From Candidatus Terraquivivens yellowstonensis (GTDB lineage Archaea; Thermoproteota; Nitrososphaeria_A; Caldarchaeales; Wolframiiraptoraceae): 64,000 bases of DNA. Below are positions 50,736 to 60,516 of this stretch, piece after piece. Each line of letters begins with the position of its first letter. Position 1 is the stretch's first letter. Under the pieces are notes generated by a model. That model saw nothing but the letters and a program-made list of their open reading frames with translations. It made no database searches and was not told the origin of the DNA. Location of the stretch: NCBI GenBank assembly GCA_023539445.1, contig JAKCEW010000002.1, positions 62,001 to 126,000 on the forward strand, in the 5' to 3' direction. A program made the position numbers and the translations under genes.

Positions 50736-53700
50736 TCAGCCAGCCTCGACCCCCTCCAGTTTTGTCCTAATTATCTTTGATTCACCCTTGTCCATATAAA
50801 CGCCGATGAGCTGATCGGCTTTCTCGGCCAGTACATCTTTAAGGCTTATAATTATTATCTGCGTCTTTTCTGACATCTCCTTCAGCAACTCGGCCAACGC
50901 AACAGTATAGGCTACGTCCATATGGGCATCTATTTCATCAAAAATGTAAAAGTCAGCAGGCGTGAGGCCTTGCAGTGCCATCAGGAGCGATACGGCCGCG
51001 ACAGACCTCTCACCCCCGCTAACGCTTCTCAAGGAACGCTGGGGCTTTCCAGGGAACTGTACTACAACCTCAACACCCGAATCACTCGGTTTTGTTTCAT
51101 CAACAAGCCTAAGCCAAGCCACTCCCTTCGTGAGTCTATTAAAGTATGCCGCAAACTTTTCGGAAACCTTTTCCATCGTTGTGAAGAAAGCTCTTAATTT
51201 TTCTCCTTCGACCATCTTTATAAAGTTGATTATCTCTTGTCTTTCCAACTCCAACTCGCTTATTCTGACGGACCTGAGTTTGTAATTTCCAATCAAAGCC
51301 TCGTATTGCTCCGAAGCCAGCTGATTCACAAATGAGAGCTCATCTCTTTCCGCCTCTAATGCTGCAAGTATCTGCTCTCTAAGCGTGGGCTCGAGTGCCA
51401 ACAACTCTGTCGCATCAACATCGCCAAGCTCAGACAGTTTCTCCATCACCATTTGAAGCTGAGATTCTATCTTTACACTTTCAAGCCTAGCTTCTTGCTG
51501 CTCTGACCACAGTATCTTTAATTTTTCAGATATCTTGTTTTCCTCCTCAGCTTGCATAGATATTGCCCGTCTTAATTCATCCCTGATCTTAATCAGCTCC
51601 TTATGTCTTGTTGAGAGACTTTCAATCTCTTGGTCAAGCTTACGGAGCTCGTTTTCTAATGAAGTTAAACTAGCTTCGAGCTCAGCTCTCAGCTTTTTCT
51701 CCTCCTCCACCTTCAGTTTACTATTCTCCAAAGAGCAGTTAAGTGATTCGACCTCCGACCTGTACCGGTTTATCAGGTTTAGGATTTTCTTTTTCGAATC
51801 CTCTAAACTTTTAAGAAAGATGGATTTCTCCGCCAACTGTACCTTCAACTCAGTGTATTTCGTCTCTAAGATTTTTAGCTTCGACGAAGCCAACTCGAAC
51901 TCTTTCTCTATCTTTAGTTTTAGCTCCTCATCGACCGGCTCGTTGCCAACAATTTCAGGCAGTCTTTCTTTAAGGTTCTCTTCCTCTTTGACGAGGGCCT
52001 CCATACGTTCGTCTATCTTCTTCTCCCTAAACATTAGTTGAGAAAGAGTCTCTTCCAATAATTTACGCTCGGCATTAAGCGATTTAATGTCCGCATTCAG
52101 AGAAGAAAGCTTTGTCTGTTGTTTCTGGATCTCGCTTTTAACAAACTCTACCCTTTTTACTAGTTCATCACGCCTTAACCTTATTTCATTGAACTTAAGT
52201 TTTGCGTTTTCAAGGTAGGATTCTAGGTCTTCCAGCTCAGCACGTAGCGTTTTTGTCCTACCTACCTCATTACCAACAACTTTAACGAAACCGCCGGGAT
52301 AGCAAACTATCCCACTATCCAGAATTACCAGTTTGCCGTTTACTGCCTTTTTGCAAGCTTCCTCGAAATTGTTGGAAAATTCTACGTTATTTCTAACCCA
52401 TGCTTGAAATTTTTCTAAATTATTGCGATTCGTTTCGCCTAGATTACCGTTTAATGTCAACAACTTACACTCAAAATCAAGAGACGCAAAAATTTCAGAT
52501 AGTAACCGGGTCACGGCATGATTGTCCGTTACGATTGCGCTTGCCCATTCATTAAGAGCTATGCCAAGCTTTTCGTTGAGCTCAGGTAAAGATTTGACAA
52601 AACTGCCCAATGTTCCGACAACACCGTCCACAAATTTATCAGCCAATAATTTAGCAAAATCTTCAAACTTCTTTGACTCTTCATCTTCAGGCTGGGTCGC
52701 TAACCGTATCTTTAGCTCTGTTATAAGGGCCTCTGTCTTGCTGATAACGTCATCTGCATGTGTCAATAGCTCGGAGTAACGCCCAATCAGGGACATGTAG
52801 CTGCTTAACTCTTGGTTAAGCTTTGTCACCTCGTCTTCTGTTACGCGCACCTCGGAAAGTAGGTTTTCAAGTTCTTTGTCAATTTCAGCGATTTTATTTT
52901 TAATCGTTGAAATCTCTCCACATATGTCCTCCTTTTCTTTCGTTAGTTGTTCTTTACTGCTCTTGATGTTCTCGAGCCTTAAGTATGCTTCGGACCGTGC
53001 CCTTTCCTCCTTAATCTTTGATAACTTGGCTTCTTCTAACTTCTTCTCAAGCTCTTTAACAACGCTCCTCAGTCCGTTTACTTCATCAGACATTTTTGCA
53101 ACATCTTTCTCTAGCTGTAGCTTATCTCGCAAGCATTCCTCAATCTTCAGCTCAAGCTCAGTAAGCTCTTGTCCAGAAAGCGACATAGCCGACTCGAGCT
53201 CGGCAATCTTTTGTTGCAGATGCACAGATTCCTTCTCCAAAATTCCTACACGGTTTTCAGAATCTCTTATATCGAGTTTTAACTTCATTATCTTCTCAAA
53301 CGTTTCCTGTCGCTTTTTTACGAACTCTGACAATTTCTGTTCTATTTCAGATATTTCGTTTTCCGTTGCTTGCAAATTGGATTTAAGCTCCGCAAGCTTC
53401 GCTGATACTTCCTGTTTTGCCCCTTCTAATGCACGAACCTGCTCGGTTATGCTAGAAATTTTTGATTGTACGGTCTTAAGGGTCTCGGAGATATTTTCCA
53501 TCTCCAGTCTATACTGAAGGGTTTTGAGTTTGGCGATTTCTGCCTCTACAGCCTTCCTCCTGAGATACTGGTTCCTCTCTTTCTCTAGCTGCTTAACCCT
53601 TGTTCTAACTTCAGCTGTGCTAGCCTTAGCAACTTCCAAGTTCTTATCGGCCAGTGCAAGTTGCTCTTCCGCTTCAGCTTTTTTCCTATTGTACTCCGCT

Positions 53701-54200
53701 ATCCCTGCGACCTCCTCTATCAATTTGCGCATATCATCAGGATTCATTTCAGCTAGGTTCAATATCGCACCTTGGGGTAGTATATTGAAACCTGAAGGTC
53801 TTATGTTGGCGGCCGATAGCAACGTTAACAATTCCCCTCTTGATGCCGATTTTCCGTTTATGTAGTATTCGCTCTCGCCGCTTTGGTAGATCTTCCTAGT
53901 AATCGTAACTTCATCCGCTTCTATCGGTAGTGCTTTTTCCGAGTTATCCAAAGTTATTGATACTCTAGCGTATGCTGCTTTTCCTCTACTGTCTTCATGA
54001 ACTAATTCGGAAAGCCTGCCCACCCTTAAAGCATGTGGGCTCAGTTCACCCGTTACAAACCTGATAGCATCAAGCAAGTTAGACTTACCGCCACCATTTG
54101 GTCCGGTAATCACGACCAGACCCTTGGTTAACTCAACCGTAGCCCTTCTTTGACCAAAGGACTTGAAAGCATGGAGCGATAGTTTTTTAATGTAAACCAT
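50736..54200 (-). CDS. smc: Chromosome segregation ATPase Smc
   Basis: 1154 residues. Walker A GPNGGGKSNLLDAIRFV near residue 33, then long coiled coil, a hinge around 510-650 (FVDGVVGTLGSFV region), second coiled coil, the ABC signature SVSGGERSVAAVSLLMAL near 1060 and Walker B YIFDEIDAHMD near 1085. Full length. Start of a run smc-scpA-scpB-S8e-SRP19-Gar1-TFB, tightly packed. Canonical Smc-ScpAB occurs in euryarchaea and several TACK lineages but not typical Crenarchaeota. Confidence 0.97.
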   Translation of the reverse strand: MVYIKKLSLHAFKSFGQRRATVELTKGLVVITGPNGGGKSNLLDAIRFVTGELSPHALRVGRLSELVHEDSRGKAAYARVSITLDNSEKALPIEADEVTITRKIYQSGESEYYINGKSASRGELLTLLSAANIRPSGFNILPQGAILNLAEMNPDDMRKLIEEVAGIAEYNRKKAEAEEQLALADKNLEVAKASTAEVRTRVKQLEKERNQYLRRKAVEAEIAKLKTLQYRLEMENISETLKTVQSKISSITEQVRALEGAKQEVSAKLAELKSNLQATENEISEIEQKLSEFVKKRQETFEKIMKLKLDIRDSENRVGILEKESVHLQQKIAELESAMSLSGQELTELELKIEECLRDKLQLEKDVAKMSDEVNGLRSVVKELEKKLEEAKLSKIKEERARSEAYLRLENIKSSKEQLTKEKEDICGEISTIKNKIAEIDKELENLLSEVRVTEDEVTKLNQELSSYMSLIGRYSELLTHADDVISKTEALITELKIRLATQPEDEESKKFEDFAKLLADKFVDGVVGTLGSFVKSLPELNEKLGIALNEWASAIVTDNHAVTRLLSEIFASLDFECKLLTLNGNLGETNRNNLEKFQAWVRNNVEFSNNFEEACKKAVNGKLVILDSGIVCYPGGFVKVVGNEVGRTKTLRAELEDLESYLENAKLKFNEIRLRRDELVKRVEFVKSEIQKQQTKLSSLNADIKSLNAERKLLEETLSQLMFREKKIDERMEALVKEEENLKERLPEIVGNEPVDEELKLKIEKEFELASSKLKILETKYTELKVQLAEKSIFLKSLEDSKKKILNLINRYRSEVESLNCSLENSKLKVEEEKKLRAELEASLTSLENELRKLDQEIESLSTRHKELIKIRDELRRAISMQAEEENKISEKLKILWSEQQEARLESVKIESQLQMVMEKLSELGDVDATELLALEPTLREQILAALEAERDELSFVNQLASEQYEALIGNYKLRSVRISELELERQEIINFIKMVEGEKLRAFFTTMEKVSEKFAAYFNRLTKGVAWLRLVDETKPSDSGVEVVVQFPGKPQRSLRSVSGGERSVAAVSLLMALQGLTPADFYIFDEIDAHMDVAYTVALAELLKEMSEKTQIIIISLKDVLAEKADQLIGVYMDKGESKIIRTKLEGVEAG

Positions 54201-54250
54201 CTCGCACGCCCTACGGTTTCTTTAACCTTTTTGATTGAATGGGCAATATT

Positions 54251-54260
54251 TGTTTATACT
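54251..54260 (-). promoter_or_regulatory. Possible TATA box for smc
   Basis: Minus-strand AGTATAAACA, about 55 bases before the smc ATG, would give a leader near 30 bases. The rest of the 199-base gap to pepQ holds AT-rich blocks near 54305 and 54345 and no gene I can support. Confidence 0.35.
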
Positions 54261-54399
54261 GCCAGAGGAGGGGGTGCATATCACAGAACCACAATCACGT
54301 CTTACTAATATAATATGCTGCTCCAGCAAGTCTGAGTTTTAAAGGTTATATTAGCCGTTTTGCTCTTTCCGCCTAGGTTAAAGGGTAGCTGGTGTATAA

Positions 54400-55467
54400 A
54401 TGGAGAGAATAAAGCGTCTCCTAGACCTGATGGAGGGGAAGACCTTCAGCGCGTACTTGTTGACGTTACCTGAAAATCTTTACTATTTTATAGGGTTTAA
54501 GGGAGATGGCGCGGCCGTAATAATGTCCGACGGCTCCGTCAGACTTTATACATTACCTCTTTACTACGAGTCAGCCGTTCAACAGGCTATACAGGGTGTT
54601 GAGGTGATTAAAACAAAGAGCTATGACATGTTCAAAGAAGAGCTCGCGGATGAGTTGGGTAAGTTGGTTGGAGACATCGGGTTCGATTACATGGATGCCG
54701 AATCTTTTTGGAAGCTATCATCAAAGCTGAGGTTTCTACACTTAATTCCATCATCCGATCTTGTTTGGAAGTTAAGGTCCATAAAAGACGAAAAGGAACT
54801 TGAGAAAATAACGAAAGCAGCAACAATATCTGATGTGGGTTTGGAGATAGCTTCGGACTTAATATCTCCGGGTGTTACTGAGCAAGATGTGAAGGCAGAA
54901 CTAACAAAGGAGTTGCTAAGGTGCGGTGCGGACAGAGTCGCATTTGATATAATAGTGGCCTCTGGTGCGAAGTCATCTTTGCCTCATGGCGGTCCGGGCA
55001 ATAGACAGTTTCAGGCCGGCGACGTTGTTGTTATAGATTTGGGCGCATCGGTAGGTGAATATTCGGCAGATGTAACGAGAACGTTTTTTGTAGGGGATAA
55101 AGTGCAGGACAAAATTGAGAAGATTTACAAATTGGTCGAGGAGGCTAAAAATTTAGCTGAAGAACATATGATGGCATGGGTCTCTGCCTCGTCTATTGAT
55201 AGGGTTGCGAGACAGTTTATAGAAAATGCTGGGTTTGCTGAGTATTTTGTCCATAGCTTGGGGCACGGCATAGGGTTAAACGTTCATGAGCCGCCAAGAA
55301 TATCGCCCAATAGCAAAGACTTGCTTGCTGAAAACATGGTCGTGACATGCGAGCCCGGCGTGTATATCCCAGGACAATATGGTATAAGACTTGAAGATAC
55401 TTTGGTAATCAAGAAGGATAGTGCTGTACGATTATCTAAGGCACCGTTCGATCCCTATACGCATTAA
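54400..55467 (+). CDS. pepQ: Xaa-Pro dipeptidase (M24 peptidase)
   Basis: 355 residues. An N-terminal creatinase-like domain (1-125) precedes the pita-bread catalytic domain. The five metal ligands lie in VIDLGASVGEYSADVTRTF (two Asp), HSLGHGIGLNVHEPP (His), TCEPGVYIPG (Glu) and GIRLEDTLV (Glu). Cleaves dipeptides with C-terminal proline. Stands alone on the plus strand; its stop overlaps that of uppS by four bases. Confidence 0.95.
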   Translation: MERIKRLLDLMEGKTFSAYLLTLPENLYYFIGFKGDGAAVIMSDGSVRLYTLPLYYESAVQQAIQGVEVIKTKSYDMFKEELADELGKLVGDIGFDYMDAESFWKLSSKLRFLHLIPSSDLVWKLRSIKDEKELEKITKAATISDVGLEIASDLISPGVTEQDVKAELTKELLRCGADRVAFDIIVASGAKSSLPHGGPGNRQFQAGDVVVIDLGASVGEYSADVTRTFFVGDKVQDKIEKIYKLVEEAKNLAEEHMMAWVSASSIDRVARQFIENAGFAEYFVHSLGHGIGLNVHEPPRISPNSKDLLAENMVVTCEPGVYIPGQYGIRLEDTLVIKKDSAVRLSKAPFDPYTH

Positions 55468-56246
55468 ACTCCGAATCTACGATTACGTTGTTGATACGTT
55501 CTGATGCTTCGTAGAAAATCTATCTTCCTGAATTCTGGCCAGAATACGTCGAGAAAAATGAGTTCACTGTATGCGGACTGCCATAACAAAAAATTGCTTA
55601 TTCTCTCTTCACCAGACGTCCTGATTATCAAGTCGGGATCAGAGTTTGGTATGCCGGATGTGTACAAATTTGACTCGATGATTTTTTCATCTATTTCATC
55701 GATGGAAATTCTTCCTTCCTTCACCATAAGGGCTATCCTTTTTGCGGCATCAACTATTTCTGCCCTTCCGCCATAGGCTACTGCAATATTCAGAAAATGA
55801 TTGTTGTACTTTTTGGTCACTTCTTCTAATCTCTCAAGTGCCCTTCTGACATCATCTGGTATGAGTTGCCTTCTACCGATTATCGTGACCTTCACACGGT
55901 TGTTGTGTATCCTCGGGTCATTTACAAGCCTTTCCGCACGTTCCTTTATCAACTTGAATATTTCTGATAGCTCGTCTTGACTTCTCTTCAAGTTTTCAGT
56001 AGAAAGAACGTAAAGTGTTACTGTCTGGATCTTTAGTTCAATGCACCACTCAAGAACTTTCTCTGCGACATCTGCTCCAATTTTGTGCCCAAAAGCATAA
56101 TCAAACCCTTTACTTTTAGCCCAGCGCCTATTTCCGTCCAAGATTAGCGCTACGTGCTTTGGCATGGGGCCATTTTTAATACTATTCATCAACCACAATT
56201 CATATAGCCAGTAAGCACCAAACAGCTTCAGCAATCTCCGAATCAT
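55464..56246 (-). CDS. uppS: cis-Prenyltransferase (undecaprenyl diphosphate synthase type)
   Basis: 260 residues from ATG 56246 (GTG 56258 possible). Extends an allylic diphosphate with IPP to make the long polyprenol carrier for glycosylation. HVALILDGNRRWAKSKG with the catalytic Asp, GHKIGADVAEKVLEWC, LYVLSTENLKRS, FLNIAVAYGGRAEIVDA and DLIIRTSGEERISNFLLWQ are diagnostic. It follows the DUF373 gene closely, a frequent archaeal pairing as I recall. Confidence 0.95.
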   Translation of the reverse strand: MIRRLLKLFGAYWLYELWLMNSIKNGPMPKHVALILDGNRRWAKSKGFDYAFGHKIGADVAEKVLEWCIELKIQTVTLYVLSTENLKRSQDELSEIFKLIKERAERLVNDPRIHNNRVKVTIIGRRQLIPDDVRRALERLEEVTKKYNNHFLNIAVAYGGRAEIVDAAKRIALMVKEGRISIDEIDEKIIESNLYTSGIPNSDPDLIIRTSGEERISNFLLWQSAYSELIFLDVFWPEFRKIDFLRSIRTYQQRNRRFGV

Positions 56247-56254
56247 ACGGCCCC

Positions 56255-57433
56255 TCACTTTGTTTTCTTAAAGTATGGCGCATATGCTTTTCTTAAGTAC
56301 CTTGTAACTATGAATGTTATCGTTAGAGCTGGTATGCCTAAAAGTCCTATCGTAAGTAGCATTATTACATGAGGACCAAACGTCATGCCAGAGGTGTCCA
56401 CAAGTACTAATCCGACCCTTTTCAAGAATGCCCATAACCATATAAATGTGACGGTTGCTTGAACAGTTCTCCAGAATTTCATGTTCTTCAAAATTATGTA
56501 ATATATGGCATATGTAAGCACAATGACTAACAGGCTTACAAAAATTAGGTCTATACCCCCAAGCACGAACTGGCCTGCAAGTGTGGGCAACATCCCTAAC
56601 CAGTAATAAAAGTCTTCAGAGAGTGATGGTAGTTGTACATTTTTTGGTAACGCTGAAGACGCGCCAATGTAACCCGAATAAATACCTATGAGTAAAATAA
56701 TCAACGATGAAATTACGCCAAATATTCTCAGCTGTACCAAAGGATGAGAAGATATGAACTTCGACAGCACTCTGAACTTATTTGCTATCGAAGTGTCAAT
56801 CCCAAAACCTCTGATGAATAACGCTATACCTAAAATCACTAAGAGTATTGGTAGGTTCATCAAACCAAGAGCATAGAGGATTCCTATGAGTGTTAGCAAC
56901 ACTCCTGGTATTCCAAGGATAATTTTAGAATATCTGGTATCGAATATCGCCATCTTTAGGTACCTTCCAAGTAGGAGCCATGTATGTTCGATACTTTCGC
57001 TTTGTTTAACTATAACCCTCTTGACAGAAATTATGGGCAACCTTGACGAAATGATTGGAAAGACGAGTTGGTCAGTAACGCCGTCACTAACGAAGATGCA
57101 GGCAGACGATGGAATTTTTTTTAAAACTTCATCCAACTCACGTCTTATCTTTTCATCGGACCAATAACCGCTTTCTTCGCTACCGGCTATGGTTGCAATC
57201 TCGACGTTCTCTTTTCCATACTTGCTGACAAGCTCATCGTATAGTTTAATGGCACCAAACATGGCATTCGCATCGGATTCCTCGGGGTCTGCCAAGGCAA
57301 GGCTCTTTGCTGCCTCTAGATTGCTCTCTTTTCCCACGATGGGCGTTTTTATACCAGTTTTCTTACCAATATCATTGTCCCTATCGACTACAAGAATGAG
57401 GAGCTTCTCTTGCTTTTTTTCCGAATTTTCCAT
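56255..57433 (-). CDS. DUF373 membrane protein
   Basis: 392 residues. A soluble N-terminal domain (1-165) with ILVVDRDNDIGKKTGIKTPIVG, ALADPEESDANAMFGAIKLYDEL and CIFVSDGVTDQLVFPII is followed by about seven hydrophobic helices. This is the archaeal DUF373 family of unknown function. Its association with the cis-prenyltransferase suggests a link to polyprenol or envelope metabolism, which is only an inference. Confidence 0.88.
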   Translation of the reverse strand: MENSEKKQEKLLILVVDRDNDIGKKTGIKTPIVGKESNLEAAKSLALADPEESDANAMFGAIKLYDELVSKYGKENVEIATIAGSEESGYWSDEKIRRELDEVLKKIPSSACIFVSDGVTDQLVFPIISSRLPIISVKRVIVKQSESIEHTWLLLGRYLKMAIFDTRYSKIILGIPGVLLTLIGILYALGLMNLPILLVILGIALFIRGFGIDTSIANKFRVLSKFISSHPLVQLRIFGVISSLIILLIGIYSGYIGASSALPKNVQLPSLSEDFYYWLGMLPTLAGQFVLGGIDLIFVSLLVIVLTYAIYYIILKNMKFWRTVQATVTFIWLWAFLKRVGLVLVDTSGMTFGPHVIMLLTIGLLGIPALTITFIVTRYLRKAYAPYFKKTK

Positions 57434-57523
57434 GCTATTTTTCCGTTACAATTCTTTCCACTTAGTCTAATATAACGTTAACCATTCTAAAAATATTGGA
57501 ATGCATTATCCGTTCTTTGCATT

Positions 57524-58363
57524 CTAAAGTTTAAACTCCTCATCATTTTCAAGCAAAAGTTTCAATTCTTGGAATGTTACGCTCTTACCCTTTAATAGTT
57601 TCTGCTTCGCCTCAGAAATAACGCGCTTTTTAGCCTCTTCTTCCTTCCGTCTCGCGGTATCGTCCATCGCCGTCTTTAATTGTTCCATCAACAATGTCAA
57701 CTTAGATTGGAATAATATTCGTTCAGCCTCGACCCTGCTAAGTTTCTCCTTTATTTCCATGTAATCTTTGCGCCTTTCCTCGTACTTTTTCCTCAGATCC
57801 TCATATTCTTCTTTCATTTTGCTAATTTCTTCGTTAATATTTTTCAACATGTTTTTTGTTGTGCTCAGTTCGTCTCCTATCGACTTAATTTTCTCATTCT
57901 GAGCATTAATGCTCGCAATGAGGTTTTCTCGTTTTTTAATCAGTATTGCAGCCTCCTCTAACTTTTTGCACTCAAGGAAAAGTCTTTTTTCCTCGCTTGG
58001 TTTTAGTATCGAAGTATGTATTGTCCACTCTATGTTTTTGATTCTCTCATTTATTTCATCTACGCTAACATCGCTCTTTGGATATCTTGCATCGTTTTCG
58101 ATAGCTTTCAACTGTTTGATAAGTTCACCCTTCGAAGCGTAGCATGCATTCAATTCGGACTTCAGCTTCTTATAATCTTCCAAAAGTTTCCTTTTTTCAT
58201 TCACCTTTTCTTGAAGCCTCTGCCTCGCCTCTTTTTTCTGTTCGCGAAGGAAATCCAGTTCTTTTGATACCTCGTTGAGTGTGGCCTCGATTTGCTTTAT
58301 TACACTACTTAACTCCTTGACTTTCTCCTTAAGTTGCTCAACTTCGGTGCTTTCGTATGCCAT
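57524..58363 (-). CDS. Coiled-coil protein (COG1340-like)
   Basis: 279 residues, almost entirely predicted coiled coil with heptads rich in Lys and Glu from residue 5 to about 245, then KLLKGKSVTFQELKLLLEND at the end. No enzyme motif. Matches the archaeal COG1340 type, often misnamed as a phosphatase-like protein. It has its own TATA element at 58392-58402. A role as a structural or ribosome-linked adaptor cannot be told from sequence. Confidence 0.8.
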   Translation of the reverse strand: MAYESTEVEQLKEKVKELSSVIKQIEATLNEVSKELDFLREQKKEARQRLQEKVNEKRKLLEDYKKLKSELNACYASKGELIKQLKAIENDARYPKSDVSVDEINERIKNIEWTIHTSILKPSEEKRLFLECKKLEEAAILIKKRENLIASINAQNEKIKSIGDELSTTKNMLKNINEEISKMKEEYEDLRKKYEERRKDYMEIKEKLSRVEAERILFQSKLTLLMEQLKTAMDDTARRKEEEAKKRVISEAKQKLLKGKSVTFQELKLLLENDEEFKL

Positions 58364-58391
58364 CGTTCTCTCCCTTTTGAAAGTTTTTAGG

Positions 58392-58402
58392 ATTATATAA
58401 GC
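58392..58402 (-). promoter_or_regulatory. TATA box for the coiled-coil gene
   Basis: Minus-strand GCTTATATAAT, about 34 bases before ATG 58363, followed by AGGGAGAG as a ribosome site. Confidence 0.5.
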
Positions 58403-58470
58403 CTCTACGTCTTGACATTTATGTGAATATCTAGGACAGTCGTTACAGAGTCTGTTGAATACAAAACCTT

Positions 58471-59232
58471 CTACCTAAGCTCTAACTCACCCTCGCTAAA
58501 TATCCTTGTGAGAGCACCATGAAGTTCAACAAGGCCACTCATATTAAGGGCCGACACAGGTATTATGGGAACAAAACTACTCACGTCAAATACGGCTTTT
58601 GCAACATCCCTTGCGAGTAGCATTTGAGCCCCTTTAAGTCTATTCTCCAAATCTATTAAGAATGCCTCATCCGACTCAGCCCATCTGAGTATCCTGTTTA
58701 TGTATTTCTTTGGTACCGCGTCAATTTTTGATAATGCCATAATGAGAGGCATGCCGAAGCTTAAATATATCGAGACGGAGAGGAATATGCTTGCGGCGAA
58801 GTTTTTCGGGTTGACGCAAAACATTGGGTCTAGAAGGAATAGCATCGCCTTGGAACCGTCAGTAAGGTTCTTAGCGATTATTTTTCCCTCTTTTCTGAAC
58901 GCGAAGAGTTCAAGCTGACCCGGCGTATCGACGAGCACGTAATCAACATTGAATGAATTAACTTCTTCTCTTAGTTCCTCTATATGTCTAGCAACCTCTC
59001 TTACTGATGCTATCAGTGCCGCATTCGGTCCAAGCCTTCGTGTTACCATTATCCTTTCGTAGTCGACCATCTCTCTTACATCCACATCGGGCTCGTAGGG
59101 TAAGACTGTTGCTGCAGGGTCTAGATTAACCGTTATGGTTGACTGCTCTTGGTCACGAAGCCACTCGTTAAATGACCCGGTCAGGGTCGATTTGCCAGAT
59201 CCTGCAGTTCCTGTTATGAATAAAGTGTACAT
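58471..59232 (-). CDS. GPN-loop GTPase
   Basis: 253 residues. P-loop GTAGSGKSTLTGSF at 8-21, the family's Gly-Pro-Asn loop in RRLGPNAALIAS near residue 70, VDTPGQLELFAFR (G3) and ALSKIDAV (G4). Eukaryotic relatives (Npa3/XAB1) help assemble RNA polymerase; the archaeal role is not settled. Preceded on the same strand by the MacB-like operon. Confidence 0.93.
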   Translation of the reverse strand: MYTLFITGTAGSGKSTLTGSFNEWLRDQEQSTITVNLDPAATVLPYEPDVDVREMVDYERIMVTRRLGPNAALIASVREVARHIEELREEVNSFNVDYVLVDTPGQLELFAFRKEGKIIAKNLTDGSKAMLFLLDPMFCVNPKNFAASIFLSVSIYLSFGMPLIMALSKIDAVPKKYINRILRWAESDEAFLIDLENRLKGAQMLLARDVAKAVFDVSSFVPIIPVSALNMSGLVELHGALTRIFSEGELELR

Positions 59233-59292
59233 GGTTCCACTCTAAATCGTTTATTTTACTTCAACTTATATGCATAACTTGACTCTAGGAGT

Positions 59293-60516
59293 TTATTCGG
59301 CTCTAAGCGCTTGGACTGGATCCAGCCTTGCGGCCCTTAAGGCCGGGTATATGCCGGAGAGAAGGCCTACGACGACAGCAAACAGAAAACTATTGGCTAG
59401 TATCGTCGGCGTTACGTTTGGTTGGTATATCACCGGATTACCGCTCGTTCCAATTAAGAAAGACGAAAACATTCCTCCAAGCGACAGCGCTAACAAGCTT
59501 CCTAAAACCATGCCAAGTAAACCTCCTATCACGCCTATTAATGTTGACTCCATTAGAAAAATCTTTGCAACGTCCTTTTGAGAAAAGCCCAAGGCCCTAA
59601 GGATGCCTATTTCCTTTGTCCTCTCCATAATAGTCATGAACATAGTGTTCATGATACCCACACCAGCGACCACTAGTGCTATGCTGGCTACCACAGAGAG
59701 GAATATCGTGAAGTTATTGAGAATTATCTTCACCTGCTTTACTATCGTTAAGGGGCTAATCAGGTCCGCATCTTTTCCATAAATGTTATTCAAGGCCTCG
59801 AGGGTGGGCTCAACGAAATCCGTGGATTCCACAATCACTACTATGCTCGGATAGCTCGTAGACTTGAAAATACTGCGTGCCTGCGGTATGGTTATCATGA
59901 TGCTTTTATCAACATCGAGATACGGCGTTGAACCAAACTTCTTGTATATCGCTCCGACGGTAAAAGACTTCGTGACACGTTGCCCCTCAACCGTAAGTTC
60001 TAACGTTACGGTGCTGTAGAGAGGTATGCTCTTCCCAGACTCTCCGGGCGGGAATGCGACGTCGTATCCTATGGCTATCATTGCCATATCATTCGGCGAT
60101 AATTCTTCGCCCTGATAGATTTCTAAATCGGGCAATACTTGGTACGTTAGGGTTGGATCCAGACCTATTATGGAGACTGTTTGCTCTAAGCCACCACCTG
60201 TAAGCTTGCCCCGAGAAAGATAGAATGGGCTGACAGCCTTGACCCCCGGTAAGTTTGAGAGCAGCATGACGTCAGTATCGGTCAGCTTTAGGCTCTCTCT
60301 TTGGCCAGCCCGAACAGATAGTGTTCCGGAGGGGGTTATGAATATGTTGTTGACGCCTATTTTCGAGAGAACGTTATCTACCAAGACATTTAGGCCCTCA
60401 GTGTTCGATACTAGGGATATTATTAGTGCAGTTCCTATCATTATGCCTACAACGGTCAGAATAGTCCTTACCCTACGAGTTCTTAAGCCGCCGAAGGCGT
60501 ACCAGACTGTATCGAC
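59293..60516 (-). CDS. ABC transporter permease, MacB/FtsX type
   Basis: About 407 residues counting the extension. TM1 lies in RTILTVVGIMIGTALIISLVSN, a large extracytoplasmic domain follows, then three helices near the C terminus with TIMERTKEIGILRALGFSQKD, the family loop, and a final GIYPALRAARLDPVQALRAE. The first standard start is ATG 60441, inside TM1, but FGGLRTRRVRTIL upstream in the same frame is the usual cytosolic start of such permeases. No ATG, GTG or TTG precedes it. The frame runs into the end of the upstream gene and across a run of six G. The true start is unassigned. Confidence 0.85.
   Translation of the reverse strand, partial: VDTVWYAFGGLRTRRVRTILTVVGIMIGTALIISLVSNTEGLNVLVDNVLSKIGVNNIFITPSGTLSVRAGQRESLKLTDTDVMLLSNLPGVKAVSPFYLSRGKLTGGGLEQTVSIIGLDPTLTYQVLPDLEIYQGEELSPNDMAMIAIGYDVAFPPGESGKSIPLYSTVTLELTVEGQRVTKSFTVGAIYKKFGSTPYLDVDKSIMITIPQARSIFKSTSYPSIVVIVESTDFVEPTLEALNNIYGKDADLISPLTIVKQVKIILNNFTIFLSVVASIALVVAGVGIMNTMFMTIMERTKEIGILRALGFSQKDVAKIFLMESTLIGVIGGLLGMVLGSLLALSLGGMFSSFLIGTSGNPVIYQPNVTPTILANSFLFAVVVGLLSGIYPALRAARLDPVQALRAE

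Noticed and set aside
50736..54200. Several long plus-strand open frames opposite smc (for example 51535-52041 and 52876-53517)
   Set aside because: Ser/Leu/Phe-rich complements of Glu/Lys-rich coiled coil; shadows of smc codons.
54201..54399. Small RNA or CxxC micro-ORF in the smc-pepQ gap
   Set aside because: Only a 24-codon frame without homology, no tRNA T-loop, no C/D boxes; the gap is AT-rich and best read as two promoters.
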